Translations under genes and position numbers: made by a program | NCBI RefSeq assembly: GCF_900215355.1 | Contig: NZ_OBEA01000002.1 | Span: 620,001 to 684,000 of the forward strand | Source: Pseudooceanicola antarcticus | Lineage (GTDB): Bacteria > Pseudomonadota > Alphaproteobacteria > Rhodobacterales > Rhodobacteraceae | Length of the DNA: 64,000 bases | Direction of reading: 5' to 3' | Notes under the pieces: generated by a model | The model's database searches: none | What the model saw: only the letters and a program-made list of their open reading frames with translations | What the model was told of the DNA's origin: nothing | In this document: in pieces, positions 44,255 through 52,580 of the stretch | How positions within the stretch are numbered: position 1 is the first letter of the stretch | How the letters are laid out: every line of letters begins with the position of its first letter

Positions 44255-44992
44255 ATGACCTACTGCGTTGCGATGCAGCTTGAACGGGGGCTCCTGTTCA
44301 TGTCCGACACCCGCACCAACTCGGGCGTCGACAATATCTCGACCTTCCGCAAGATGTTCCACTTCGACGTGGAAGGCGAACGCTCGATCACCCTGATGAC
44401 GGCGGGCAACCTTGCCACCACCCAGGCGGTGGTCAGCCTGCTGCAGGAGCGCTCGAAAAGCGCCGATGAGCGCAGCCCCGACATCCTCGACCTGCCGACG
44501 ATGTTCCAGGTGGCGGGCCTGATCGGCCAGACCCTGCGCGAGGTCATCTCGCAGCATGACGACAATGGCCAGAAGGCCTCCTCGACCTTCTCCGCCACCA
44601 TGCTGGTCGGCGGCCAGATCGGCAACGGAGAGCCCCGCCTCTACCTGATCTACCCGGAAGGCAACTTCATCGAAGCCTCTGCCGATACGCCCTATTTCCA
44701 GATCGGAGAGACCAAGTACGGCCGTCCGATCCTGGTGCGGGCCTATGATCCCAAGATGTCCTTCGAAGAGGCGATGAAGCTGATCCTCGTCAGCTTCGAC
44801 AGCACCATCAAGGCCAACCTCTCGGTTGCGCTGCCGCTGGATTACCACGTCTACACGACCGACAGCCTGGGGCGCGGCCGCACCGGCCGCATCGAGCCCG
44901 ACGATCCCTATTACCAGGAGATCTCCTCGGGCTGGGGCGTGGCGCTGCGGGAAGCCTTCAGCGGCTTGCCGGATTTCAGCTTCGAGAGCTGA
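44255..44992 (+). CDS. Proteasome-type peptidase Anbu
   Basis: 245-residue member of the Ntn-hydrolase proteasome superfamily, Anbu branch. Removal of Met1 exposes Thr2 (MTYCVAMQLERG) as the likely catalytic nucleophile, followed by the FMSDTRTN strand with the conserved Asp and a later FSATMLVGGQIG segment. Anbu forms open helical or ring-like assemblies in studied species. It is the fourth gene of the ATP-grasp/alpha-E/transglutaminase operon, 51 bp after the transglutaminase gene, and would degrade or process proteins tagged by that set. Confidence 0.9.
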   Translation: MTYCVAMQLERGLLFMSDTRTNSGVDNISTFRKMFHFDVEGERSITLMTAGNLATTQAVVSLLQERSKSADERSPDILDLPTMFQVAGLIGQTLREVISQHDDNGQKASSTFSATMLVGGQIGNGEPRLYLIYPEGNFIEASADTPYFQIGETKYGRPILVRAYDPKMSFEEAMKLILVSFDSTIKANLSVALPLDYHVYTTDSLGRGRTGRIEPDDPYYQEISSGWGVALREAFSGLPDFSFES

Positions 44993-45137
44993 GAGACCGC
45001 TTTCCCACCCCGACTCACCTCCGACAGATCGCCCGAGAGGGCGACATGCGCCGCCGTAGGGGCGCGCGGGTCTTGCCCCGCCCCGGCGGAATCCGAGGGG
45101 GGCTTCAGCCCCGCCCCGGACCCCGCGCGATGACGAA

Positions 45138-45153
45138 ACACGACTCGTCGTGT
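45138..45153. promoter_or_regulatory. 16-bp dyad, candidate operator upstream of urtA
   Basis: ACACGAC (45138-45144) and GTCGTGT (45147-45153) are perfect inverted arms around TC, with TGAC/TCAC-like flanks. It is about 345 bp ahead of urtA. It could bind a dimeric regulator or mark the end of the upstream transcript. Confidence 0.35.
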
Positions 45154-45343
45154 CACCAAAACGTCGTCCATGAGCGCATGGCACGCTTAATTCCTATGCG
45201 TTAACCACCTTGTATGCCTCGCAAATGTGCACCTGCCTGTCTCGCGGGCAGATTTCTGCGGGGCAGCGACGGGGAGCTTGGCAATGAGCCGGTCTTTGCG
45301 CGTTGATGACGCTGCGCCGCGTAAGACGGCGTAGACCATGAAT

Positions 45344-45385
45344 GTGCGGTGGCAATCCAATCTGGCGGTTCGGTCACCACCGCAC
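45344..45385. promoter_or_regulatory. 9-bp inverted repeat in the urtA leader region
   Basis: GTGCGGTGG (45344-45352) and CCACCGCAC (45377-45385) are perfect inverted repeats separated by 24 bases, about 110 bp before the urtA ATG. It may be an operator pair or an mRNA leader hairpin. Confidence 0.35.
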
Positions 45386-45496
45386 GAGAAGCAACTGAAA
45401 AGCTGCTGGGGGAAATATAGGGGGGAGACGCAGCGGTTCCAACCGCTCTGGTTCTTCTTGAGGTTTCTCACAGCGCCAATAGGGGATGATTAACCC

Positions 45497-46777
45497 ATGT
45501 CGCAATTTGTGAAGACGATGATCGGAGCCGCTGCCGGCGCGCTGATGATCACCGGCGCAGCACAGGCGCAAGAGACCATCAAGGTCGGTGTCCTGCATTC
45601 GCTGTCCGGCACGATGGCAATTTCCGAGACCACTCTGAAAGACACCATGCTGATGCTCATCGAAGAGCAGAACGCCAAGGGCGGTCTGCTGGGCAAGCAG
45701 CTGGAAGCCGTGGTCGTCGACCCCGCCTCCGACTGGCCGCTCTTCGCCGAAAAGGCACGTGAGCTGCTGACCGTTTCCGAAGTTGACGTTATGTTCGGCT
45801 GCTGGACCTCGGTGTCCCGCAAGTCCGTGCTGCCCGTCATCGAAGAGCTGAACGGCCTCCTGTTCTACCCGGTCCAGTACGAGGGCGAGGAATCTTCCTA
45901 CAACGTCTTCTACACCGGCGCCGCGCCGAACCAGCAGGCCATCCCGGCCACCGACTACTTCCTGGAAGAGCTGGGCGTCGAGAAGTTCGCCCTGCTGGGC
46001 ACCGACTACGTCTACCCGCGGACCACGAACAACATCCTCGAGTCCTACCTGCTCGACAAGGGCATCCCCGAGGAAGACATCTTCGTCAACTACACCCCCT
46101 TCGGTCACTCCGACTGGTCCAAGATCGTCTCTGACGTCGTGGCCCTCGGTGCCGACGGCAAGAAGGTCGGCGTGATCTCGACCATCAACGGCGACGCCAA
46201 CATCGGCTTCTACAAGGAACTGGCAGCTGCCGGTATCTCTGCCGACGACATCCCCGTCGTGGCCTTCTCGGTGGGTGAAGAAGAGCTTTCCGGCCTCGAC
46301 ACCTCGAACCTCGTCGGCCACCTGGCTGCCTGGAACTACTTCCAGTCCGCAGATTCCGAAGCCAACGAAGAGTTCGTCGCCAAGTGGAAGGAATTCGCCG
46401 GCGAAGAGCGCGTGACCAACGACCCCATGGAAGCCCATTACATCGGCTTCAACATGTGGGTGAACGCGGTTGAGGAAGCCGGCACCACCGACGTCGACAC
46501 CGTGATCGGCGCCATGGTCGGCCAGACCTTCCCGAACCTGACCGGCGGCACCGCCGAGATGCTCCCGAACCACCACCTCTCCAAGCCCGTCCTCATCGGC
46601 GAGATCCTGGAAGATGGCCAGTTCGACATCATCTCGGAAACCGACCCGGTTCCCGGCGACGCCTGGACCGATTTCCTGCCGGAATCTGCTGTCCTGAAGT
46701 CCGATTGGCCGGGCCTCGACTGCGGTATGTACAACACCGAGACCGAGACCTGCGTCCAGCGCGGCTCCAACTACTGA
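45497..46777 (+). CDS. urtA: Urea ABC transporter substrate-binding protein
   Basis: 426-residue periplasmic urea-binding protein. The signal peptide (MIGAAAGALMITGAAQA, cut after AQA) is followed by the UrtA core: IKVGVLHSLSGTMAISE, the FGCWTSVSRKSVLPVIEE region, FYPVQYEGEESS and TNDPMEAHYIGFNMW. These patterns set urea-binding proteins apart from branched-chain amino acid relatives. AGGGGA lies about ten bases upstream of the ATG. It heads urtABCDE; codon choice and the leader suggest high expression. Confidence 0.94.
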   Translation: MSQFVKTMIGAAAGALMITGAAQAQETIKVGVLHSLSGTMAISETTLKDTMLMLIEEQNAKGGLLGKQLEAVVVDPASDWPLFAEKARELLTVSEVDVMFGCWTSVSRKSVLPVIEELNGLLFYPVQYEGEESSYNVFYTGAAPNQQAIPATDYFLEELGVEKFALLGTDYVYPRTTNNILESYLLDKGIPEEDIFVNYTPFGHSDWSKIVSDVVALGADGKKVGVISTINGDANIGFYKELAAAGISADDIPVVAFSVGEEELSGLDTSNLVGHLAAWNYFQSADSEANEEFVAKWKEFAGEERVTNDPMEAHYIGFNMWVNAVEEAGTTDVDTVIGAMVGQTFPNLTGGTAEMLPNHHLSKPVLIGEILEDGQFDIISETDPVPGDAWTDFLPESAVLKSDWPGLDCGMYNTETETCVQRGSNY

Positions 46778-46794
46778 TCTGACGATCTCCTGCT

Positions 46795-46861
46795 CGGGCA
46801 CTTCGGTGCCCGGGCCTCGACGGGCGGGATGCCTCCTCCTCCCTTCAGATCATCCCGCCCG
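46795..46861 (+). terminator. Tandem hairpins in the urtA-urtB gap, second with a CCTCCTCCTCCC loop
   Basis: Hairpin 1 is CGGGCAC-TTCG-GTGCCCG (46795-46812) with a stable UUCG tetraloop. Hairpin 2 is an 11-bp stem CGGGCGGGATG/CATCCCGCCCG (46821-46831 and 46851-46861) with a 19-nt loop containing CCTCCTCCTCCC (46832-46843), followed by CCCCAGTTTTC. The second looks like a leaky intrinsic terminator that keeps urtA message above urtBCDE. Its loop could pair with ribosome-binding sites, so a 3'UTR-derived small RNA is possible. Confidence 0.65.
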
Positions 46862-46908
46862 CCCCAGTTTTCATGCGACCTTCCCCGCAGACCTGCCGCA
46901 GGATCGAA

Positions 46909-48870
46909 ATGCTCAATCGCCTTCTTCCGGCTGTCGCCATGGTGCTCTGCCTGTTTGTCCCCGCCTCGCGGGCGCATGCGCAGGAGCCCATCCAGCCGAT
47001 CCTCCAGGAGCAGTCAGAGCTGATCCTGGAAAGCTCTCGCCGCACCATCCAGCCCGCCATCGACGCCATTGCCGCCTCGGGTCTGCCCGAAGCCCGCGAG
47101 GTTCTTGCGACCTGGGCCGCGCGCGACATGTGGCAGCGTATCGAGGATGGCCTGTTCTTCCGCGCCGAGCGCAACGAGGATCGCAGCTATACCCTTCATG
47201 ATTTCGACACCGGCGAAAGCTTCGGCCCCTATGACAAGGACGCGCTTGAGCAGGTGAAGCCCAACTCGGGCATCCGGGCGCTGATCGGCTCCGCGCTGGT
47301 GCGCTACCAGCTTTCCGATCCCGACCCTGCCATCCGTGCCGAGGCGCTGGACAACCTCGACCGCAACGGCGAGGCCAGCCACATGGAGCCCCTCGCGGCC
47401 TCCATCGACGCAGAGACGGACCCCGAGCTGAAGGCGCGCAAGGAGCGCCTGCTGACCCTGCTGACCATCCGTTTCGCCAAGGACAAGGCCCTGCGCATCG
47501 CCGCCATCGAGAGCCTGGCGGGCGATCTGGACGTGGCCGTGCGCGCCACGCTGAACCCGTTGGTGGCCACCACCCTCGGTGCCGGCACCGCGCTGCCCGA
47601 GGGGCGCAACATCGCCCGCGAGCTGCGTCCGGGCACCGATGCCCTGCCGCGTGTCGAGGCCTATGAGTTGCTGGTGGCCGAAGGGCTGGCACCGAAGCTC
47701 GTCACCTCGGACGCGCTGCGTGGGATGCTGGCCGAACATATCGTGGATGGCGCCGTGGCCGGTGTGCCGCTCGAGAGCCTCTCGGACCCCGCCGCCCGGC
47801 GCGAGGCCTTCGCGGGCCTCGTCGAGGCCGGCCTGGTAGAGGCGGCGTCGACCGAGGCGGACATCGACGCCTCTCTTGCCGCCCATGTCTTCTACGAGAC
47901 CTATGCCGAACCCGATGCCGAGGTGACCGAGGCGGCGGAAGAGGCGCTGTCCTCGATCGACCTCAAGGTGGGCGTGAACCAGTTCTTCGACCTGGGCCTC
48001 GACGCGCTGTCGCTGGGCTCGATCTACTTCCTCGCCGCCATCGGCCTGGCTATCACCTTCGGGGTGATGGGGGTGATCAACATGGCCCATGGCGAGTTCA
48101 TCATGATGGGCGCCTACACGGGCTACGTGCTGCAGCAGGTGATCCCCGACTACACGGTGTCGATCCTGCTGGCGATCCCGGTGGCCTTCGCGGTGACCTT
48201 CGCCGCCGGGGTGGCGATGGAGCGGCTGGTGATCCGTTGGCTCTACTCCCGCCCGCTCGAGACGCTGCTGGCGACCTTCGGCGTCTCGATCGCGCTGCAG
48301 CAGCTGGCCAAGAACATCTTCGGCACCCAGGCGCGTCCGCTGACCTCGCCGGATTGGCTGAATGGCTCCTGGGTGGTGAACGACATCGTCGGCATCAGCT
48401 ACATCCGCATCGCCATCTTCGTGCTGGCGCTGATCTTCCTCGGTCTCTTCCTCTTCATGATGAAGAAGACCCGGCTGGGCCTCGAGACCCGCGCCGTGAC
48501 CCAGAACCCCAAGATGGCCGCTTCCATGGGCATCAACCCCGACCGGGTCAACATGCTGACCTTCGGGCTGGGCTCCGGCATCGCGGGGATCGCGGGCGTG
48601 GCCATCGGCCTCTATGCGCAGGTGACCTCCGAGATCGGTCAGCAATATATCGTGCAAAGCTTCATGACCGTGGTCGTGGGCGGGGTCGGCAATATCTGGG
48701 GCACCCTGCTGGGCGCCACGATGATCGGCTTCCTGCAGAAGGGGATCGAATGGTTCAACCCGTCCAACACGCTGGCGGCGCAGACCTACATGATCGTCTT
48801 CATCATCATCTTCATCCAGTTCCGGCCGCGGGGCATCATCGCCCTCAAGGGCCGCGCAGCAGGAGATTGA
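46909..48870 (+). CDS. urtB: Urea ABC transporter permease UrtB
   Basis: 653-residue permease. A signal peptide (LLPAVAMVLCLFVPASRAHAQ) leads to a periplasmic helical region of about 330 residues with HEAT-like repeats, then a LivH-type membrane domain starting near SLGSIYFLAAIGLAITFGVMGVINMAHGE. The long N-terminal extension is usual for UrtB in proteobacteria. An earlier in-frame ATG (46873) would add 12 residues; the ATG at 46909 is preferred because it places the signal peptide correctly and has AGGA upstream. Confidence 0.93.
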   Translation: MLNRLLPAVAMVLCLFVPASRAHAQEPIQPILQEQSELILESSRRTIQPAIDAIAASGLPEAREVLATWAARDMWQRIEDGLFFRAERNEDRSYTLHDFDTGESFGPYDKDALEQVKPNSGIRALIGSALVRYQLSDPDPAIRAEALDNLDRNGEASHMEPLAASIDAETDPELKARKERLLTLLTIRFAKDKALRIAAIESLAGDLDVAVRATLNPLVATTLGAGTALPEGRNIARELRPGTDALPRVEAYELLVAEGLAPKLVTSDALRGMLAEHIVDGAVAGVPLESLSDPAARREAFAGLVEAGLVEAASTEADIDASLAAHVFYETYAEPDAEVTEAAEEALSSIDLKVGVNQFFDLGLDALSLGSIYFLAAIGLAITFGVMGVINMAHGEFIMMGAYTGYVLQQVIPDYTVSILLAIPVAFAVTFAAGVAMERLVIRWLYSRPLETLLATFGVSIALQQLAKNIFGTQARPLTSPDWLNGSWVVNDIVGISYIRIAIFVLALIFLGLFLFMMKKTRLGLETRAVTQNPKMAASMGINPDRVNMLTFGLGSGIAGIAGVAIGLYAQVTSEIGQQYIVQSFMTVVVGGVGNIWGTLLGATMIGFLQKGIEWFNPSNTLAAQTYMIVFIIIFIQFRPRGIIALKGRAAGD

Positions 48871-48874
48871 CCTC

Positions 48875-48982
48875 ATGATCCTTCACGGACATCCCGCCAA
48901 TCTCGACCGCCCGCCGCTGCCCGTCATCGACGGTGGCCGCCCGGAGACCAAGACCCTCCGCGACGGGGAGCGCCGGACATGA
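48875..48982 (+). CDS. Possible small ORF between urtB and urtC (first of two)
   Basis: A 35-codon frame starts five bases after the urtB stop, with AGGAG at about ten bases upstream, and ends in a TGA that overlaps the ATG of the next small frame by four bases. The predicted peptide (MILHGHPANLDRPPLPVIDG then a basic tail) has no recognised domain. It may be a real coupling peptide or only chance spacing. Confidence 0.25.
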   Translation: MILHGHPANLDRPPLPVIDGGRPETKTLRDGERRT

Positions 48983-49107
48983 CGCGCATCTCCCGGCCTT
49001 CCCGCGACGAGACCCATTCGGGGCGCGCCCTTGCCGGGGCATCGAGCCCCCGCAAGGCCGGGGGGCAAGGCCCCCGGCGCCCGGCAACAAAGCGAGGTGC
49101 CAAATGA
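48979..49107 (+). CDS. Possible small ORF between urtB and urtC (second of two)
   Basis: A 42-codon, very basic frame (MTRISRPSRDETHSGRAL then Arg/Lys/Gly-rich) starts inside the previous small frame and its TGA overlaps the urtC ATG (ATGA at 49104-49107). The unbroken chain urtB, small frame 1, small frame 2, urtC would keep ribosomes moving through an otherwise 233-base gap. A GCCGGGGG/CCCCCGGC hairpin (49057-49078) lies inside it, which argues for a non-coding role instead. Confidence 0.2.
   Translation: MTRISRPSRDETHSGRALAGASSPRKAGGQGPRRPATKRGAK
49057..49078 (+). other. GC-rich hairpin upstream of urtC
   Basis: GCCGGGGG (49057-49064) pairs with CCCCCGGC (49071-49078) over a 6-nt loop, 25 bases ahead of the urtC ATG. 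It may tune urtC translation or protect the message. Confidence 0.5.
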
Positions 49108-50333
49108 AAGGCAGCTTCATCGCCCGCAATCCCTCCATCCTGGTCTTCCTGCTGTGCCTGGCGGCCTTCACGCTGGTCATCACGCTGATGAGCCACGCCA
49201 TGGGCACCGGCCTGGTCTCGACCTCCTTCGTCAAGACCCTGGGCAAGACGCTCTGCCTTTGCCTGGTGGCCATCGCCATGGACCTGGTCTGGGGCTACTG
49301 CGGCATCCTCTCGCTGGGCCACTTCGCCTTCTTCGGGCTCGGAGGCTACATGATCGGCATGTGGCTGATGTATGCCCGGACCGAGCTGATCGTCGCCGAG
49401 AGCCTGTCCAACGCGGCCATCCCGCCCACCGACCAGGAGGTGGTGGACGCCATCGGCACCCAGATCTTCGGGGTCGTCGGCAGTTCGGATTTCCCGGCCA
49501 TCTGGGCCTTCGCCCACAGCCTGCCCCTGCAACTGGCCCTGGTGGTGCTGGTGCCGGGCCTCCTGGCGCTGGTCTTCGGCTGGCTGGCCTTCCGCTCGCG
49601 CGTCACCGGCGTCTACCTGTCGATCCTGACCCAGGCCATGACCCTGGCCCTGTCGCTCTACCTGTTCCAGAACGAGAGCGGTCTGCGCGGCAACAACGGC
49701 CTCTCGGGCCTGCAGAACCTGCCCGGCGTCTCGGCCTCGCAGGACTGGGTGTCGCTGTGGTTCCTCTGGGGCTCGGCCCTGGCGCTTGGGCTGGGCTACG
49801 TGGTCTGCGCCATGGTGGTCTCGGGCAAGTTCGGCTCGGTCATCCGGGGGATCCGGGATGACGAGGCGCGGGTGCGCTTCCTCGGCTACTCGGTGGAAGG
49901 CTACAAGCTCTTCATCTTCACCTTCACCGCGATCATCGCCGCCATCGCCGGGGCGCTCTACTACCCGCAGGCGGGGATCATCAATCCCGGCGAGGTGGCG
50001 CCCATTGCCTCGATCTACCTGGCGGTCTGGGTGGCCATCGGCGGCCGCGGACGGCTCTATGGGGCGGTCATCGGCGCGGCGCTGGTGTCGCTGGTGTCGA
50101 CCTGGTTCACCGGCGGCATGGTGCCCTCGGTGCCGCTCGGCTTCTACGCCATCGACTGGGTGGACTGGTGGCTGGTCCTGCTGGGCCTGTCGTTCGTGCT
50201 GGTCACGCTCTTCGCGCCGAAAGGCATCGGCGGGCTCTTCGATCTGGTCACGGCACGGGTGGTGCCTGACCGGCACGGCGCCGACTACGGGCCCGACAAG
50301 GGATCGCTGCGCGAAGAGGAGGGCCGCAAATGA
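49104..50333 (+). CDS. urtC: Urea ABC transporter permease UrtC
   Basis: 409-residue LivM-type permease with about ten hydrophobic segments. The family marks are AIAMDLVWGYCGILSLGHFAFF-like core, with LSLGHFAFFGLGGY, the VRFLGYSVEGYKLFIF loop that contacts the ATPases, and VAIGGRGRLYGA. It forms the channel with UrtB. GCGAGGTG precedes the ATG. It overlaps urtD by four bases (ATGA). Confidence 0.93.
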   Translation: MKGSFIARNPSILVFLLCLAAFTLVITLMSHAMGTGLVSTSFVKTLGKTLCLCLVAIAMDLVWGYCGILSLGHFAFFGLGGYMIGMWLMYARTELIVAESLSNAAIPPTDQEVVDAIGTQIFGVVGSSDFPAIWAFAHSLPLQLALVVLVPGLLALVFGWLAFRSRVTGVYLSILTQAMTLALSLYLFQNESGLRGNNGLSGLQNLPGVSASQDWVSLWFLWGSALALGLGYVVCAMVVSGKFGSVIRGIRDDEARVRFLGYSVEGYKLFIFTFTAIIAAIAGALYYPQAGIINPGEVAPIASIYLAVWVAIGGRGRLYGAVIGAALVSLVSTWFTGGMVPSVPLGFYAIDWVDWWLVLLGLSFVLVTLFAPKGIGGLFDLVTARVVPDRHGADYGPDKGSLREEEGRK

Positions 50334-51070
50334 GCGCGCTTCTGGAAGTCGCCGGCATCTCGGTCACCTTCGACGGCTACAAGGCCATCCGCAATCTCAG
50401 CTTCGAGATCGGCGAATGCGAGCTGCGCGCCATCATCGGGCCGAACGGGGCGGGCAAGACCACCTTCATGGATATCGTCACCGGCAAGACCAAGCCCGAC
50501 GAGGGCCGGGTCATCTGGGGCGAGATGTCCCGCAACCTGCTGAAGATGAACGAGGCGCGCATCGCCCAGGCAGGCCTTGGCCGCAAGTTCCAGCGCCCCA
50601 CGGTCTTCGAGGACCAGTCGGTCTTCGACAACCTGCTGATGGCCCTGAAGAACCCGCGCAGCGCCTTCGCCTGCCTCTTCTACCGCCCCACGGGCGCCGA
50701 CCGCGACCGGGTCGAGGAACTGGCCGCGGAGGTGGGTCTGAAGGAAGAGCTGCAGCGCACCTCAGGAGAGCTTAGCCATGGCCAGAAGCAATGGCTCGAG
50801 ATCGGCATGCTGCTGGCGCAGGAGCCGCGCCTGATGCTGGTCGATGAACCGGCCGCCGGCATGACCCTGGCCGAACGCGAACATACCACCGACCTTCTGG
50901 TCAACCTGGCCAAGACCCGCGCCGTGGTGGTGGTGGAGCATGACATGGAATTCGTGCGCCGCCTGAACTGCCGGGTGACGGTGCTGCACGAGGGCTCGGT
51001 CCTGGCCGAAGGCTCGCTTGACCATGTCACCCGCGACCCGCGGGTCATCGAAGTCTACCTGGGGCGCTGA
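50330..51070 (+). CDS. urtD: Urea ABC transporter ATPase UrtD
   Basis: 246-residue LivG-type ATPase. Walker A GPNGAGKTT (residues about 39-47), the GRKFQRPTVFEDQSV segment typical of UrtD, signature LSHGQKQWLEIG (an LSHGQ variant usual in UrtD), Walker B LMLVDEPAAGM and the switch His in VVVEHDMEF. It works with UrtE to drive urea uptake. Confidence 0.94.
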   Translation: MSALLEVAGISVTFDGYKAIRNLSFEIGECELRAIIGPNGAGKTTFMDIVTGKTKPDEGRVIWGEMSRNLLKMNEARIAQAGLGRKFQRPTVFEDQSVFDNLLMALKNPRSAFACLFYRPTGADRDRVEELAAEVGLKEELQRTSGELSHGQKQWLEIGMLLAQEPRLMLVDEPAAGMTLAEREHTTDLLVNLAKTRAVVVVEHDMEFVRRLNCRVTVLHEGSVLAEGSLDHVTRDPRVIEVYLGR

Positions 51071-51072
51071 TC

Positions 51073-51768
51073 ATGCTGGATGTGAAAGACCTTACCCTGC
51101 ACTACGGGCAAAGCCAGATCCTGAACGGGATCGACCTGCAGGCGGCCCAGGGGCAGGTGACCTGCATCATGGGCACCAATGGCGTGGGCAAGACCTCGCT
51201 GCTGAAGGCGATCTCGGGCACCCATGTGCGCTCGGGCGGCGCGGTGGCGCTGGATGGCGAGGACCTGGGCAAGCTGCCGGCGCATATGCTGGCCCGCAAG
51301 GGCATCGGCTACGTGCCGCAGGGGCGGATGATCTTCCCGCTGCTGACTGTGGAAGAGAACATGGAGACCGCCTTCGCCTGCCTGCCGCGCTCCGAGCACT
51401 ACATCCCCGACGAGATCTACGAGCTCTTCCCGATCCTGAAGGAGTTCCTGCATCGTCGCGGCGGTGACCTCTCGGGCGGCCAGCAGCAACAGCTGGCCAT
51501 CGCAAGGGCGATGATCACCAAGCCGAAGCTGCTGCTGCTCGACGAGCCGACGGAGGGCATCCAGCCCAACATCATCCAGCAGATCGGCAGGGTCATCGAA
51601 TACCTGCGCGACCGGGGCGACATGGCCGTGGTCCTGGTCGAGCAGTATTTCGAGTTCGCCTACGGGCTGGCCGACAAGTTCTACGTCATGCGCCGCGGCG
51701 CCGTGACGGCCTCGGGCACCAAGGACGAGCTGACCAAGGATGAGCTGATGGCCGAGGTCTCGGTCTAG
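51073..51768 (+). CDS. urtE: Urea ABC transporter ATPase UrtE
   Basis: 231-residue LivF-type ATPase, starting two bases after urtD. Walker A GTNGVGKTS, signature LSGGQQQQLAIARA, Walker B LLLLDEPTEGIQPN and switch region VVLVEQYFEF, where Gln replaces His as is usual in this family. It ends the urt operon. No urease gene lies in the window. Confidence 0.94.
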   Translation: MLDVKDLTLHYGQSQILNGIDLQAAQGQVTCIMGTNGVGKTSLLKAISGTHVRSGGAVALDGEDLGKLPAHMLARKGIGYVPQGRMIFPLLTVEENMETAFACLPRSEHYIPDEIYELFPILKEFLHRRGGDLSGGQQQQLAIARAMITKPKLLLLDEPTEGIQPNIIQQIGRVIEYLRDRGDMAVVLVEQYFEFAYGLADKFYVMRRGAVTASGTKDELTKDELMAEVSV

Positions 51769-51812
51769 GCGGCGCCCCGTTCATCGGGAGACGTTCAAAT
51801 GACGCCGGGAGA

Positions 51813-52003
51813 GGGGGCTCTGCCCCCCATCCGCTGCGCGGATTTCCCCCCGGAGTATTTCAGGCCTGGTGATGGAGCAGGTTGCGCCCCGGAAGGCGGC
51901 CTCCTTTTGCAGCAGGAGCGTGGCACGCCCTCCATGGCGAAAGTAGGTCGCCCGGATGGCTCCACCCACCTGCATCACCAGGCTGGAAATACTCCCGCCG
52001 GAG
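51813..52003. repeat. Intergenic palindromic element, copy D
   Basis: GGGGGCTCTGCCCCCC hairpin (51813-51828), left arm CCCCCCGGAGTATTTCAGGC then CTGGTGATG (51846-51874), core with GCACGCCC...GAAAGTAGG, right arm CATCACCAGGCTGGAAATAC then TCCCGCCGG (51973-52001). It sits between the convergent urtE and dtd genes and fills the gap. Confidence 0.84.
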
Positions 52004-52024
52004 GCGTCCGGGGCCGCCACAGGC

Positions 52025-52462
52025 TCAGGCCTCGATCCAGATGGTGATCGGCCCGTCATTGGTCAGGCTGACCTGCATGTCGGCGGCGAAGCGGCCGGTT
52101 TCCACGGCGATGCCCTCGCCAGCCAGGGCCTCGGCGAAGAGCTCGTAGAGGCGGCGACCCTCTTCGGGCGGCGCGGCGCTGGAGAAGCCCGGACGATTGC
52201 CGCGCGAGGTATCGGCGGCCAGGGTGAACTGGCTGACCACGAGGGCCGAGCCCCCGACGTCGCGGATCGAGCGGTTCATCTTGCCCGCCTCGTCCTCGAA
52301 GATGCGCAGCTTGGCCACCCGCGCAGCCAGCTTGCGGGCGTTCTCTTCCCCGTCTCCCTGCATGGCGCAGACCAGGATCATCAGACCGTGGCCGCATTGA
52401 CCGATCTGCTGTCCCTCGACCTCGACCCTGGCGCCGGTGACCCTTTGCAGCAATGCCCGCAT
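52025..52462 (-). CDS. dtd: D-aminoacyl-tRNA deacylase
   Basis: 145-residue DTD that hydrolyses D-amino acids from mischarged tRNA. Seen: [15 protein letters not shown] start, the [15 protein letters not shown] active-site motif (SQFTL) and the [12 protein letters not shown] end with the cross-subunit NxGP-type motif (NDGPIT). The ATG at 52462 gives the standard length; the open frame upstream to 52582 is ignored because the conserved start is MRALLQRV. Confidence 0.94.
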   Translation of the reverse strand: MRALLQRVTGARVEVEGQQIGQCGHGLMILVCAMQGDGEENARKLAARVAKLRIFEDEAGKMNRSIRDVGGSALVVSQFTLAADTSRGNRPGFSSAAPPEEGRRLYELFAEALAGEGIAVETGRFAADMQVSLTNDGPITIWIEA

Positions 52463-52580
52463 GATGTGTCCTTTCCGTTTTCCCCGGAATAGCGGATCGC
52501 GCGGGACGGCGCGAGAGGGGCAGTCAAGGTGCCGGTAAGCTCTGGGCCCCAGTCTGGAGGCCGCAAGAGGAGGAACGACC

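Larger units (their letters stand above)
44993..45496. other. Regulatory gap upstream of urtA
   Basis: 504 bp without a gene. It holds a short GGGGCT/AGCCCC hairpin (45099-45112) that may end the Anbu operon, a 16-bp dyad ACACGAC-TC-GTCGTGT (45138-45153), a less GC-rich stretch (about 45185-45235) suited to a promoter, and a 9-bp inverted repeat GTGCGGTGG/CCACCGCAC (45344-45385). Nitrogen control of urtA is expected in this group, but no clear NtrC box was identified. Confidence 0.5.

Noticed and set aside
45175-45195. Sigma-54-like TGGCACG ahead of urtA
   Set aside because: The minus 12 half (ATTCC in place of TTGCA) is wrong, so the required GC element is missing.
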